Assembly (NCBI RefSeq): GCF_019237615.1
Contig: NZ_JAFAGT010000082.1
Location: forward strand, 1-64,000
Source of the DNA: Roseateles sp.
GTDB taxonomy: Bacteria; Pseudomonadota; Gammaproteobacteria; Burkholderiales; Burkholderiaceae_C
DNA length: 64,000 bases
Direction of reading: 5' to 3'
In this document: positions 45,677 through 55,382 of the stretch, in pieces
Layout: the number at the start of each line of letters is the position of its first letter
Position numbering within the stretch: position 1 is the first letter of the stretch
The notes under the pieces: generated by a model
What the model was told of the DNA's origin: nothing
Databases searched by the model: none
What the model saw: the letters and a program-made list of their open reading frames with translations, nothing else
Translations under genes and position numbers: made by a program

Positions 45677-46405
45677 TTATGCCACGGCTTTCGCGGGTTC
45701 CAGCGAACGCCATTTGCAAGTGCCGCCCGCGGCCTTGTCCAGGTCGACGAGCAGCTTGGCATGCGCCGCCGCTTCAGCCTCGCTGGCAGGCAGCACGGGC
45801 AGCTCGAAACGGCTCAGGTCCACGGCCTCGACCGCCGCATGGCCCTCGCCGCCGGCCGTGTCGCCGTGGTCGTCCATCAGCAGTGCGTCCTGGCCGCGCG
45901 TCAGGCGGATGTAGACGTCCGCCAGCAGCTCGGCGTCAAGCAGCGCGCCGTGCAGCACGCGCTTGGTGTTGTCCACCTCGAGGCGGCGACACAGCGCGTC
46001 CAGCGAGTTGGCCTTGCCGGGGAACAGGTCGCGCGCCATCAACAGCGTGTCGCGCACGCCGGCGACATGGTCCGTCAGCACGCCGCGCTTCAGGCGCTTC
46101 AGCTCGGCATTGACGAAGCCGATGTCGAAAGGCGCGTTGTGGATGACCAGCTCGGCGCCGGCCAGGAAGGCCAGCAGCTGGTCGACGATCTCGGCGAACT
46201 TGGGCTTGTCCGACAGGAAGGCTTCGGTCAGCCCGTGCACCCTGAGCGCATCCTCGTGGCTGGCGCGCTCGGGGTTGATGTAGAGGTGCAGGTTGTTGCC
46301 GGTGAGCTGGCGGTTGACCATCTCGACGCAGCCGATCTCGATGACGCGGTCGCCCTTGTCGGCCTCCAGGCCGGTGGTCTCGGTGTCGAAGAAGACCTGT
46401 CTCAT
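45677..46405 (-). CDS. dnaQ: DNA polymerase III epsilon subunit (3'-5' proofreading exonuclease)
   Basis: 242 residues. The DEDDh exonuclease motifs are present: Exo [10 protein letters not shown], Exo [12 protein letters not shown], Exo [17 protein letters not shown]. The C-terminal tail ([21 protein letters not shown]) would contact the polymerase alpha subunit. The start overlaps the lgt stop by 4 bp, an unusual pairing for a replication gene. Confidence 0.96.
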   Translation of the reverse strand: MRQVFFDTETTGLEADKGDRVIEIGCVEMVNRQLTGNNLHLYINPERASHEDALRVHGLTEAFLSDKPKFAEIVDQLLAFLAGAELVIHNAPFDIGFVNAELKRLKRGVLTDHVAGVRDTLLMARDLFPGKANSLDALCRRLEVDNTKRVLHGALLDAELLADVYIRLTRGQDALLMDDHGDTAGGEGHAAVEAVDLSRFELPVLPASEAEAAAHAKLLVDLDKAAGGTCKWRSLEPAKAVA

Positions 46406-47211
46406 GCCGGCCTCTGGTTGCGTCGCGTGGCCCACGCGAAGATCGCCGCGCCGGCCAGGATCATCGGCAGGCTCAGCCACTGGCCCTGGCTCCAGTTCAG
46501 CGCGCGCAGGCCAAGGAAATCGTCGGGCTCGCGGAAGTACTCTGCCACGAAGCGCAGCACGCCATAGCCCATCATGAAGACGCCGGAGATCTGCCCGGTC
46601 GCGCGCGGCTTGCGGGCGTACAGCCATAGCACGATGAAGAGCAGCAGGCCCTCGCCCGCCGCCTGGTAGAGCTGCGACGGATGGCGCGCGATGCCGCCAT
46701 CGTTGGCCTGCGGGAAGACCATGGCCCAGGGCAGATCGGCCGGCGCCGGCCGGCCCCACAGCTCGCCGTTGATGAAGTTGCCCAGGCGCACGGCCATGAT
46801 GCCCAACGGCACGCAAGGCGCGATCAGGTCCGACACCTCGAAGAAGCTGCGCCCGCGCTTGCGGCCGAACAGCCACAGGCCCAGCAGCACGCCGAGCAGG
46901 CCGCCGTGGAAGGACATGCCGCCCTTCCAGACCTCCAGGATCTCCGGCAGGTGCTGGAGGTAGTAGTCGGGCTTGTAGAAGAAGCAGTAGCCCAGCCGCC
47001 CGCCCAGCACGACGCCGAGCACGCCGTAAAAGAGCACGTCGTCGACATCCTGCCTCGTCCAGCCCACGGCCGCATGCTGGGGCATGCGCACGCGGCGGCC
47101 GGCCAGCCACAGGAACAGGCCGAAGGCGATCAGATAGGTGATGCCGTACCAATGCACGGCCAGCGGGCCGATCTTGACGGCGATGGGATCGAACTGTGGA
47201 TGAACCAGCAT
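46402..47211 (-). CDS. lgt: Prolipoprotein diacylglyceryl transferase
   Basis: 269 residues, an inner-membrane enzyme with about seven transmembrane helices. It transfers diacylglycerol to the lipobox cysteine of prelipoproteins, of which this window encodes several. The Lgt signature [17 protein letters not shown] and [12 protein letters not shown] are present, as are the N-terminal [11 protein letters not shown] and C-terminal [15 protein letters not shown]. The length is normal. Co-transcribed with dnaQ. Confidence 0.97.
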   Translation of the reverse strand: MLVHPQFDPIAVKIGPLAVHWYGITYLIAFGLFLWLAGRRVRMPQHAAVGWTRQDVDDVLFYGVLGVVLGGRLGYCFFYKPDYYLQHLPEILEVWKGGMSFHGGLLGVLLGLWLFGRKRGRSFFEVSDLIAPCVPLGIMAVRLGNFINGELWGRPAPADLPWAMVFPQANDGGIARHPSQLYQAAGEGLLLFIVLWLYARKPRATGQISGVFMMGYGVLRFVAEYFREPDDFLGLRALNWSQGQWLSLPMILAGAAIFAWATRRNQRPA

Positions 47212-47277
47212 GGCTCAGGGGAGTAGCGGAAGCGGGCGCATCATAGCCAGCGCCCCTGCCGTCCTCCCCGCGCCGGC

Positions 47278-48261
47278 TCAGGCCAGGCTGGCCAGCAGCT
47301 TCTTCGCATCCTCGAGGTTGCGCGGGTTGGCACGCTTGTTCTGCATGAAGCGCTCCAGCGCGGCCTTGGCGCCGGCCTTGTCGCCCTTGGCGATCAGGGC
47401 CTGGCCCAGGCGCTGGTCCAGCGGGTAGCGGTCGGCCCCCTCCAGCGCGCGGCAACGCTCCAGCAGCCGCAGCGCCTCGTCAGGCTGCTGGGTTTCAATC
47501 GCGACGCGGGCCAGGCCGTAGGGGCCCGCGGCATGCTGTGGGCTGTCGCGCTGCACCGTCTCGAAGACCGTCCTGGCCTTGGCGAAGGACTTCTGCTCCA
47601 TCAACTCCGCGCCCAGGCGCATCCAGCCGTTGCGCAGTTCGCGCTGCAGCGCACGGTCCTCGCCGGCCTTGACGCCGGCCAGTTCGCGTTCGGCACCGCT
47701 CCAGTCCTTGTCCTGGGCCGCGACGAGAAAGCGCACCAGCTTGGCCTGCTCGGGCTGGCGGGCCTGGGCCTCGGCGGCCAGTTCCCTGGCCTTGGCCACG
47801 CTGCCGCCGGCAAAGCCCGGCGCGATCAGGTAGAACTGGGCCAGCGCGCTGCGCGCCTCGAAAAGCAGCGGATCCTGCTCCACGGCCTTGACGAAATTCT
47901 CCTTGGTCCGGCTGGCCAGGCCGGGCATCTTGAAGACGCTGGCCGTGATCGCCTGCTGGCCGTAGACGCGACCCAGCGCATAGCTGCAGATGGCCTGCGG
48001 GCGCTTGTCGGCGCAGGCCTGCAGCGCGGGCAGGCTGGCCTCCAGGCGCGCGGCGTCGTTGTCGTCGATGGCGACCAGGGCCAGCGCGACGGCGGCCTGA
48101 TCATCGTCCGGCTGCGCCTTGGCGCGGGCCTGGGCGGCCCGGCCCAGTTCGGCGGTCTTGCCGGCATCCAGCCAGGCCTGCCATTGCGGGTCTTTGAGCA
48201 GATCGGCCTGGGCGGCGCCGGCACACAGGGCCAGCGTGAGGGGGAGCAAACGCAGATGCAT
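47278..48261 (-). CDS. Exported tetratricopeptide-repeat protein
   Basis: 327 residues. The signal peptide MHLRLLPLTLALCAGAAQA is followed by helix pairs with TPR-like spacing (AARLEASLPALQACADKRP, ARELAAEAQARQPEQAKL, ARTVFETVQRDSPQHAAGPYGLARVAI, ALRLLERCRALEGADRYPL). It is probably a periplasmic scaffold for protein contacts; partners are unknown. The start at 48261 is the one that begins the signal peptide, with GGAG upstream. Confidence 0.85.
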   Translation of the reverse strand: MHLRLLPLTLALCAGAAQADLLKDPQWQAWLDAGKTAELGRAAQARAKAQPDDDQAAVALALVAIDDNDAARLEASLPALQACADKRPQAICSYALGRVYGQQAITASVFKMPGLASRTKENFVKAVEQDPLLFEARSALAQFYLIAPGFAGGSVAKARELAAEAQARQPEQAKLVRFLVAAQDKDWSGAERELAGVKAGEDRALQRELRNGWMRLGAELMEQKSFAKARTVFETVQRDSPQHAAGPYGLARVAIETQQPDEALRLLERCRALEGADRYPLDQRLGQALIAKGDKAGAKAALERFMQNKRANPRNLEDAKKLLASLA

Positions 48262-48382
48262 GTGAGAGGTCTCCTGAAGGGCGTGCATTGAACGCGCCGG
48301 GCCCGGCCGCCGATGCCTGGGTTTTCCCGGCGTGACTTCAGGCATGGCGCGCCGCACCCGGCGCCCGCATCACGCGCTCACG

Positions 48383-48643
48383 TCAGCGCTTCTTCTTCGC
48401 GCCGGGCTTGATCTGGCCCAGGGCCTCCATCTGCTGCTCGCGACGCGCGGCCTTGCGCTCGTCCAGCGCCTGCATGGCCTTGCGCTGGGTGCGGCCCGAC
48501 GCATCGGCCCAGGTCCACCATAGCGCGGCCAGCGCAAAGGGCGACAGCACGATGACCCAGGCCCAGAAGTCGTCCTTGTGGAACTGCACCCAGCCGCCCA
48601 GGCGCAGCACGACCAAGAGCACGCCGATCAATACGAAACCCAT
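48383..48643 (-). CDS. Small Trp-rich membrane protein (TIGR04438 type)
   Basis: 86 residues. Two transmembrane stretches with tryptophans (MGFVLIGVLLVVLRLGGW and FWAWVIVLSPFALAALWWTWAD) are followed by a basic cytoplasmic helix (RKAMQALDERKAARREQQ) and a Lys-rich end. This matches the small Trp-rich protein family found mainly in Betaproteobacteria. Function unknown. Confidence 0.9.
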   Translation of the reverse strand: MGFVLIGVLLVVLRLGGWVQFHKDDFWAWVIVLSPFALAALWWTWADASGRTQRKAMQALDERKAARREQQMEALGQIKPGAKKKR

Positions 48644-48711
48644 GCGGGCTCTCCTTCAGGTATTTCAGGTATCTTTGCGACCACTGTAGTCCACCGCCCC
48701 GAAAGGTAAGC

Positions 48712-49011
48712 ATGAAGCATGTCCTGATCCTCAGCCTCGCACTGATCGCCCCCACCGCCTTCGCCAACCAGGAGTTGGCGCAGAAGAAGAACTGCATGGC
48801 CTGCCATGCGCTGGACAAGAAGCTCGTCGGCCCCGCCTACAAGGATGTGGCCGCCAAGTACGCCAAGGACAAGGACGCCTACAAGAAGCTGGCGGAGAAG
48901 ATCCAGAAGGGCGGCTCCGGTACCTGGGGCCCGGTGCCGATGCCCGCCAATCCGCAGGTCAGCCCGGCCGAGGCCGAGACGCTGGCCAAGTGGGTCCTGA
49001 CGGTCAAGTAA
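48712..49011 (+). CDS. Periplasmic cytochrome c, class I (c551-like)
   Basis: 99 residues. The signal peptide ends at AFA, and the single haem motif CMACH lies at residues 28-32. LVGPAYKDVAAKY follows, and the axial methionine is in PVPMPANP, before the C-terminal helix ETLAKWVLTV. This small soluble electron carrier has the build of cytochromes c551/c552. It is divergent from the Trp-rich gene and followed by a terminator. Confidence 0.95.
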   Translation: MKHVLILSLALIAPTAFANQELAQKKNCMACHALDKKLVGPAYKDVAAKYAKDKDAYKKLAEKIQKGGSGTWGPVPMPANPQVSPAEAETLAKWVLTVK

Positions 49012-49031
49012 GCCCGTCTCCACATGACTCG

Positions 49032-49053
49032 GACAGGCCCTGCGGGGCCTGTC
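49032..49053 (+). terminator. Terminator hairpin after the cytochrome c gene
   Basis: A perfect 9-bp stem (GACAGGCCC, loop TGCG, GGGCCTGTC), 20 bp after the stop, followed by GCCGTTTCGG with only a short T-run. Confidence 0.6.
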
Positions 49054-49097
49054 GCCGTTTCGGCGCCGCGCCAGGCGCCTCCAGTTGCAGACACGAC

Positions 49098-49841
49098 ATG
49101 AACACGCTCCTGATGCGCCGGCTCCCGGCAATCTGCCTGCTCGCGCTCGCCCTGGGCCCGGCGTCGGCGGCCCCCACCGATTTCCGCGTCCTGACCAACG
49201 AGCTGACCGAGGCCGGCGAACTCGGCATCGAGATGCAGGCCAGCTGGGCGCGCCCCGCCGGCGTTCGCGCCGCGACGGCGCTCCAGGGCCTGGCCGAGCT
49301 GTCCTTCGGGCTCACGCGGCGCTGGGAGCTGAGTCTGCAACTACCGGTATCGCGTGTGAGCGGAAGCTGGCATGGTCATGGCGCCAACCTGGAGCTGACC
49401 TTCGTGGCCGACCATGACGAGGACAGCGGTTTCTATTGGGGAGGCCGGGTCGAACTGGGGCGCAACCGCCCGCGCGGCGACGAGGCCTTCTGGGCTACCG
49501 AACTGCGCCCCATCCTCGGCTGGCGCGGCGGCCTCTGGCATCTGACGTTCAACCCCGGATTCACTGCCGCCCTCACCGGAAACGATCGGGCGGTGGAATT
49601 CGAACCCTCGGCCAAGCTGTCGTATCGGCTGCGGCCCGGCCTGAACCTGGGCATGGAGTATTTCGCTGAGGCCGGTGAAGCCTCGCACCTGCGGCCCGGC
49701 CGCGACAGGAACCAGTTGGCACTGCTCGTTATGGACACCCGGGTCGGCCCCCTGGAGGCAAGCTTTGGCATAGGCGCTGGGCTGACCTCGGCCAGCGACC
49801 GCCGTGTCGGCAAGGTCCTGCTCTCGCTGCCCATCGACTGA
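49098..49841 (+). CDS. Probable outer-membrane beta-barrel protein
   Basis: 247 residues. The signal peptide ends at ASAA (before PTDFRVL). Then come repeated amphipathic strands ending in aromatic residues (LAELSFGLTRRWELSLQLPVSR, GFYWGGRVELGRN, LWHLTFNPGFTAAL, LSYRLRPGLNLGMEYFAEAG). The C-terminal residue is Asp rather than Phe, unusual for BAM substrates. I recognise no specific family. Confidence 0.75.
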   Translation: MNTLLMRRLPAICLLALALGPASAAPTDFRVLTNELTEAGELGIEMQASWARPAGVRAATALQGLAELSFGLTRRWELSLQLPVSRVSGSWHGHGANLELTFVADHDEDSGFYWGGRVELGRNRPRGDEAFWATELRPILGWRGGLWHLTFNPGFTAALTGNDRAVEFEPSAKLSYRLRPGLNLGMEYFAEAGEASHLRPGRDRNQLALLVMDTRVGPLEASFGIGAGLTSASDRRVGKVLLSLPID

Positions 49842-49924
49842 GCTGCCGAACCTACATCTCGCCACGTTCACCCGCGCCAAGGCCGCTACGCTGACCTCTT
49901 CATCGATCCAAGGAGGGAGCCGCC

Positions 49925-50299
49925 GTGCGGGTGGACAGGACCAAACTGATCTCGGGCATGCACGCATGGCTTGCCCTGGTGCTGCTGACGGCGGGCTGCG
50001 CGTCGCAGGTGCCGGCTCCCACCTCTCCCGCCGCGGTCGCTCAGGCCGACAGGCAGCGCCGCAGCGACTTCGACCGCTCGCTGGACCGCTGGCAGGGCGC
50101 GCCGTTGAGCGAGCTGCTGAGCAAGCTCGGCAAGCCCGGCGCCGTGACGCCAGGCCCCGACGGCAAGACCCTCTATGCGTTCACCCGTGCGATGCCCACC
50201 GACCCCGGCACGGGGCGATCCAGGTTCTCATGCACGGTGCGCTTCGTCGTCGACGCCCAGAGCCAGCGCGTGCAAGGGCACCGGATCGACGGCTGCTGA
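49925..50299 (+). CDS. Small putative lipoprotein
   Basis: 124 residues starting at GTG, with AAGGAGGGAG upstream. The lipobox is LTAGC, with CASQ after cleavage. The mature part has a helix (RRSDFDRSLDRWQGA) and a small beta domain resembling SmpA/OmlA-type folds (LSELLSKLGKPG, YAFTRAMP, CTVRFVVDA), ending in a cysteine that may pair with that in FSCTVRF. Function unknown. Confidence 0.78.
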   Translation: MRVDRTKLISGMHAWLALVLLTAGCASQVPAPTSPAAVAQADRQRRSDFDRSLDRWQGAPLSELLSKLGKPGAVTPGPDGKTLYAFTRAMPTDPGTGRSRFSCTVRFVVDAQSQRVQGHRIDGC

Positions 50300-50310
50300 C
50301 GCAAGAGCCC

Positions 50311-50332
50311 GGGCAGGACGCGAGCCCTGCCC
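50311..50332. terminator. Hairpin between convergent genes
   Basis: GGGCAGG and CCTGCCC with an 8-base loop in the 43-bp gap between the small lipoprotein gene and acs; possible bidirectional terminator without T-runs. Confidence 0.4.
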
Positions 50333-50342
50333 TGCGCCCCGC

Positions 50343-52304
50343 TCAGTAGGCCTGGCCCAGCTGTTCGAGGATCGCCGGATTCTCCAGTGTCGACGTGTCC
50401 TGCGTGACCGATTCGCCCTTGGCCACCGAACGCAGCAGCCGCCGCATGATCTTGCCGGAGCGGGTCTTGGGCAGGTTGTCGCCGAAGCGGATGTCCTTGG
50501 GCTTGGCGATGGGACCGATCTCCTTGGCCACGTGGTCGCGCAGTTGCTTGGCGATGGCCTTGGCCTCGTCGCCGCTGGGGCGCGGGCGCTTCAGCACCAC
50601 GAAGGCACAGATGGCCTCGCCGGTCGTGTCGTCCGGACGCCCCACCACCGCGGCCTCGGCCACCAGGTCGGTGCAGCCGACCAGGGCCGACTCGATCTCC
50701 ATCGTGCCCATGCGGTGGCCGGACACGTTGAGCACGTCGTCGATGCGGCCCGTGATCGTGAAGTAGCCGGTCTCCGCGTCGCGGATCGCGCCGTCACCGG
50801 CCAGGTAGTAGCCCTTGAGCTCGGCCGGGTAGTAGCTCTTCCTGAAGCGCTCGGGGTCGCCGTAGATGGTGCGGATCATCGACGGCCAGGGCTTCTTGAC
50901 GACCAGGATGCCGCCCTGGCCGTTGGGCACGTCGTTGCCCATCTCGTCGACGATGGCCGCCGTGATACCCGGGAAGGGCAGCGTGCAGGAGCCCGGCACC
51001 AGAGTCGTCACGCCGGGAAGCGGCGTGATCATGTGGCCGCCGGTCTCGGTCTGCCAGAAGGTGTCGACGATGGGGCAGCGGCGGCCGCCCACATGTTCGT
51101 GGTACCACTCCCAGGCCGCGGGGTTGATGGGCTCGCCCACCGAACCCAGCAGGCGCAGGGACGAGAGGTCGTAGTTCCTGGGGTGCACGGCGGCATTGGT
51201 CTCGGCCGCCTTGATCAGCGAGCGAATGGCCGTGGGCGCCGTGTAGAAGATCGTGACCTTGTGCTTCTGGATCATCTGCCAGAAGCGGCCGGCGTCTGGA
51301 TAGGTCGGCACGCCCTCGAAGACGATCTCGGTACCACCCAGCGCCAGCGGGCCATAGGTGATGTAGCTGTGGCCCGTGACCCAGCCGATGTCGGCCGTGC
51401 ACCAGAAGACGTCGCTGTCCTTCAGGTCGAAGGTCCACTTGGTGGTCAGCGCCGCATGCAGCAGATAGCCGCCGCTGCTGTGCTGCACCCCCTTGGGCTT
51501 GCCGGTGGAGCCGGAGGTGTAGAGCAGGAACAGCGGATGCTCGGCCTCCACCCACTCGGGCGGGCAATGGGTGGACTCGGCCGCCATCAGGTCGTGCAGC
51601 CACAGGTCGCGGCCCTCCACCCAACCGATCTTGCCGCCGGTGCGCTTGTAGACGACGACGTCGCGCAGCGTCGGGCAGGAACCGCCCTCCAGCGCCTCGT
51701 CGACGATGGCCTTCAGCGGCAAGGCCTTGCCACCGCGCAACTGCTCGTCGGCGCAGATCAGCGCCACGGCGCCGGCGTCCTGCACGCGGTCGCGCAGGCT
51801 CTGGGCCGAGAAGCCGCCGAACACGACCGAATGCGTGGCGCCGATGCGGGCACAGGCCTGCATGGCCACGACGCCCTCGACCGACATGGGCATGTAGATG
51901 ACGACGCGGTCGCCCTTCTGGATGCCGCGCGCCTTCAGCGCATTGGCCAGCTGGCTGACCTGGTCCAGCAGCCCTGCATAGCTCACGTTCGTGACCGTGC
52001 CGTCGTCGGCCTCGAAGATCAGCGCCGTCTTCTCTCCCTTGCCCGCCTCGACATGGCGGTCCAGGCAGTTGTAGGAGACGTTGAGCCTGCCGTCCTCGAA
52101 CCACTTGAAGAAGGGCGCGTCGCTGTCATCGAGCGTCTTCGTGAACGGCGTCTGCCAGCTCAGCAGCTCGCGGGCCAGGCGGGCCCAGTAGCCGGCGTAA
52201 TCCTTCTCGGCCTCCGCCACCAGCGCAGCGTAGCCGGCCTCGCCCTTCACATGGGCGTTGGCCACCCACTCGGGGCTGGGCGGATAGGTGTTCAGCGTGC
52301 TCAT
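50343..52304 (-). CDS. acs: Acetyl-CoA synthetase
   Basis: 653 residues, full length. Activates acetate to acetyl-CoA through acetyl-AMP. ANL-family motifs are present: [12 protein letters not shown]-loop, the segment [12 protein letters not shown], the hinge region [16 protein letters not shown], and the acylation-regulated lysine in TRSGKIMRR. The ATG at 52304 is preceded by GGAG. Divergent from the UPF0114 gene. Confidence 0.97.
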   Translation of the reverse strand: MSTLNTYPPSPEWVANAHVKGEAGYAALVAEAEKDYAGYWARLARELLSWQTPFTKTLDDSDAPFFKWFEDGRLNVSYNCLDRHVEAGKGEKTALIFEADDGTVTNVSYAGLLDQVSQLANALKARGIQKGDRVVIYMPMSVEGVVAMQACARIGATHSVVFGGFSAQSLRDRVQDAGAVALICADEQLRGGKALPLKAIVDEALEGGSCPTLRDVVVYKRTGGKIGWVEGRDLWLHDLMAAESTHCPPEWVEAEHPLFLLYTSGSTGKPKGVQHSSGGYLLHAALTTKWTFDLKDSDVFWCTADIGWVTGHSYITYGPLALGGTEIVFEGVPTYPDAGRFWQMIQKHKVTIFYTAPTAIRSLIKAAETNAAVHPRNYDLSSLRLLGSVGEPINPAAWEWYHEHVGGRRCPIVDTFWQTETGGHMITPLPGVTTLVPGSCTLPFPGITAAIVDEMGNDVPNGQGGILVVKKPWPSMIRTIYGDPERFRKSYYPAELKGYYLAGDGAIRDAETGYFTITGRIDDVLNVSGHRMGTMEIESALVGCTDLVAEAAVVGRPDDTTGEAICAFVVLKRPRPSGDEAKAIAKQLRDHVAKEIGPIAKPKDIRFGDNLPKTRSGKIMRRLLRSVAKGESVTQDTSTLENPAILEQLGQAY

Positions 52305-52426
52305 GACTGTGTCTCCTCGATTGGCTTGGCGCGGACTGTGCTTCGGGCGACTGACGATGCCCTGACGAGCCGTCATCCGTGCCTCCTAGAATTCCGCGCC
52401 ATTCTGCTGCACGTCCGCCCCCGCCC

Positions 52427-53008
52427 ATGCCCAATGATCCCCGCCTGCGCCCCCTGCCCCGCCTGATCTTTGCCAGCCGCTGGCTGCAGTTGCCGCTCTA
52501 CCTGGGGCTGATCCTGGGCCAGGCCATCTACGTGTTCCAGTTCTGGACCGAGCTTCTGCATCTGATCGAGGCAGCGTTCGGCGACGCGCATGCACTGGAA
52601 CTGCTGGTCAAGAGCATCGGCTACCGCGCCGAGGCCGTGCCCGACAAGCTCAACGAGACCATCCTGATGCTGGTTGTGCTGGGCCTGATCGACGTGGTCA
52701 TGATCTCCAACCTGCTGATCATGGTCATCGTAGGCGGCTACGAGACTTTCGTGTCACGCATGGACCTGGAGGGCCACCGCGACCAGCCCGAGTGGCTGAG
52801 CCACGTGAACGCGTCGGTGCTCAAGGTCAAGCTGGGCACGGCCATCATCGGCATCAGCTCCATCCACCTGCTGAAGACCTTCATCAACGCGGCCAACTAC
52901 GACGAGAAGACGCTGATGTGGCAGACCATCATCCACATCGCCTTCCTTCTGTCGGCCATGGCCATCGCCTACACGGACAAGCTGCTGGCCGACGCGCACG
53001 ACCACTGA
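52427..53008 (+). CDS. UPF0114/YqhA family membrane protein
   Basis: 193 residues with about four transmembrane helices ([46 protein letters not shown], a central helix near [14 protein letters not shown], and [20 protein letters not shown]). The segment [18 protein letters not shown] is the family hallmark. Function unknown; often described as an inner-membrane protein of 160-200 residues. The ATG at 52427 has no strong ribosome site. Confidence 0.92.
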   Translation: MPNDPRLRPLPRLIFASRWLQLPLYLGLILGQAIYVFQFWTELLHLIEAAFGDAHALELLVKSIGYRAEAVPDKLNETILMLVVLGLIDVVMISNLLIMVIVGGYETFVSRMDLEGHRDQPEWLSHVNASVLKVKLGTAIIGISSIHLLKTFINAANYDEKTLMWQTIIHIAFLLSAMAIAYTDKLLADAHDH

Positions 53009-53024
53009 AGCCCGGGCGCCCGGT

Positions 53025-54410
53025 CTAGCGCCCCACCATCTGCGCCGGCACCACCCAGGCGTCGAACTGCTCGGCCGTCACGTGGCCCAGCGCCAGCGCG
53101 GCCTCGCGCAGGCTGGTGCCTTCCTTGTGCGCCTTCTTCGCGATCTGCGCGGCCTTGTCGTAGCCGATGTGGGTGTTGAGCGCGGTGACCAGCATCAGCG
53201 AGCGGTCCACCAGCTCCTCGATGCGGCCTTTGTTGGGCTCGATGCCGACGGCGCAATGCTTGTCGAAGCTGGCAATGCCGTCCGCCAGCAGCCGCACGCT
53301 CTGCAGGAAGTTGTGGATGACCATGGGGCGGAACACGTTCAGCTCGAAGTTGCCGGACGCGCCGCCGATGTTGATGGCCACGTCGTTGCCCATCACCTGG
53401 GCGGCCAGCATGGTCACCGCCTCGCTCTGCGTCGGGTTGACCTTGCCGGGCATGATGGACGAGCCCGGCTCGTTCTCCGGGATGCTGAGTTCGCCAATGC
53501 CGCTGCGCGGGCCGCTGGCCAGCCAGCGCACGTCGTTTGCGATCTTGGTCATGCTCGCGGCCAGCGTCTTCAGCGCGCCATGGGCATGGACCAGTGCGTC
53601 GCAGGAGGCCATGGCCTCGAACTTGTTGGGCGCCGTCACGAAGGAATGGCCGGTCAGCCGCGCCAGCTCCGCCGCGACAGCCTGCGCATAGCCCTTGGGC
53701 GCGTTCAGCCCCGTGCCAACGGCCGTGCCGCCCAGGGCCAGCTCACACAAATGCGGCAGCGCCGCCAGCACATGGCGCTCGCCCTGCGCCAGTTGCGCGA
53801 CCCAGCCCGAGATCTCCTGGCCCAGCGTCAGCGGCGTCGCGTCCTGCAGATGGGTGCGGCCGATCTTGACGATGCCGTCAAATGCCTCGGCCTTGGCCTG
53901 CAGCGTCCCTCGCAGCGCACGCAGCGACGGCAGCAGGCGCTCCTGCAGCGCCTGCACGGCCGCCACATGCATGGCGGTCGGGAAGACGTCGTTGCTGCTC
54001 TGGCTGCGGTTCACGTCGTCGTTGGGATGCACCAGCCGCCCCTCGCCGCGCTCGCCGCCCAGCAGCTCACTGGCGCGGTTGGCCAGCACCTCGTTGACGT
54101 TCATGTTGGTCTGCGTGCCCGAGCCGGTCTGCCAGACGACGAGCGGGAACTCGTCCGCATGCCGGCCGGCGATGACCTCGTCGGCCGCCGCCACGATGGC
54201 ATCGGTCTTCCTCGCGTCCTGGAGCCCCAGCGCATGGTTGACGACGGCCGACGCGCGCTTGACGCGGGCCAGCGCCCGGATCAGCTCGGGCGACTGGCGC
54301 TCGCCGGAGATGTCGAAGTTCTGCAGCGAGCGCTGCGTCTGCGCCCCCCACAGCTTGTCGGCCGGCACCTCAATGGGGCCGAAGGTGTCACGCTCGATGC
54401 GGGTACTCAT
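53025..54410 (-). CDS. fumC: Fumarate hydratase, class II
   Basis: 461 residues, oxygen-stable iron-free fumarase of the TCA cycle. The family loop [11 protein letters not shown] is intact. So are [12 protein letters not shown] near the N-terminus, [16 protein letters not shown] and the [14 protein letters not shown] segment. It is convergent with UPF0114 and divergent from a PEP-CTERM gene, with a class I fumarase 1 kb away. Confidence 0.97.
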   Translation of the reverse strand: MSTRIERDTFGPIEVPADKLWGAQTQRSLQNFDISGERQSPELIRALARVKRASAVVNHALGLQDARKTDAIVAAADEVIAGRHADEFPLVVWQTGSGTQTNMNVNEVLANRASELLGGERGEGRLVHPNDDVNRSQSSNDVFPTAMHVAAVQALQERLLPSLRALRGTLQAKAEAFDGIVKIGRTHLQDATPLTLGQEISGWVAQLAQGERHVLAALPHLCELALGGTAVGTGLNAPKGYAQAVAAELARLTGHSFVTAPNKFEAMASCDALVHAHGALKTLAASMTKIANDVRWLASGPRSGIGELSIPENEPGSSIMPGKVNPTQSEAVTMLAAQVMGNDVAINIGGASGNFELNVFRPMVIHNFLQSVRLLADGIASFDKHCAVGIEPNKGRIEELVDRSLMLVTALNTHIGYDKAAQIAKKAHKEGTSLREAALALGHVTAEQFDAWVVPAQMVGR

Positions 54411-54631
54411 GATGCGGATGTCCTAGTCTGAAGCCGCTGCCAGCATAGTGACGCCAGAGAACCTTTCTGTGCCATGGGGGGCACCCACTGCCATCCCACG
54501 GCCGCTACCGGTGCGAACCCGGCCGCGGCGCCGACATGGCGCGTCGGCATTCTTTACAGCTCTCCGGCGCGGCGCCTGGGCCGGAAGCCCAAACGCTTGA
54601 TTCGCAACAGTTTTTCTGTGCACCGAGAGGC

Positions 54632-54645
54632 GGCACGGACCTTGC
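54632..54645 (+). promoter_or_regulatory. Sigma-54 (RpoN) -24/-12 promoter
   Basis: GGCACGGACCTTGC matches the core of the RpoN consensus TGGCACG-N4-TTGC, with the required 10-bp spacing between GG and GC. It is 57 bp before the start of the PEP-CTERM gene and on the same strand. PEP-CTERM genes of several Betaproteobacteria are RpoN-dependent through PrsK/PrsR, which supports the call. Confidence 0.6.
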
Positions 54646-54702
54646 GCCTGCCTCCGTGGCCTTCCGGGCGTGCAGCGTCCGGCCAACAGACAGGGAGGTT
54701 GC

Positions 54703-55301
54703 ATGGCTCAGCTCCGCCGTGCAGTTCACGCACTTTGCATCGCCGCAGGCGCGCTTCTTGGCGGCACGGCCCGTGCCAACCTCGTCGTCAACGGCCGCTT
54801 CGAGAGCGACAACCTGAGCGGCTGGACCGCGGTCGGCAACACCCTCTGCAACGGCGTGTCTGCCCAGGCCCGTCGACGATCGTGCAAAGCGGCGGCTGCG
54901 CCGGCTACTTCGGCCCCATACGCAGCACGAGCGGCATCTCGCTGACCTTGTCCTCCTCCGCGGGCAGCCTCCACCACATCAGCTTCTGGTTGTTCTTCGA
55001 CGGCGGCAGGCCTTCGTCGGCGGATTTCAACTGGGATGGAGGTGCTGCCGAGCTCAGCCTCGTGGACATGGCCGCCAGCAACGCCTACGTCCGCTACGAC
55101 TTCCAGCTGATGGCCTCCTCCGCTGCGACGTCGATCAGCTTCACGTTCCGCGACGACGTCGGTTTCGCGTTCCTCGACAGCGTGGTCGTCGAAGCAGCCT
55201 TGGCCCCCGGCGGCCCGCCGGAGCCTGACTCCTCTCTGCTGGCAGCGCTGACACTGGGTGGCGCCTGCATCTCCGCGCGCCGGCGCAGACGCAGCCACTA
55301 A
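54703..55301 (+). pseudogene. PEP-CTERM sorting-domain protein gene with a frameshift
   Basis: The ATG at 54703 (GGGAGG upstream) starts a signal peptide (AVHALCIAAGALLGGTARA) and the typical PEP-CTERM opening NLVVNGRFESDNLSGW. At about 54867 the frame breaks. The continuation (GPSTIVQSGGCAGYFGP onward) is one base out and runs to 55301, ending in a classic sorting signal: PEPDSSLLAALTLGG followed by ARRRRRSH. Adding one G at 54867-54868 restores one frame of about 200 residues. It is either a real disruption or a sequencing error in a GGC/CCC run. The intact protein would be exported and anchored or released by the exosortase/EPS system. Confidence 0.8.
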
Positions 55302-55382
55302 CTTCAAAACAGCACTGACAGAATAGGCCGGGTTTGGCGCCTGCGGGATAATCCTGGCCGCCCGAAGCTATACCCGCATGCC

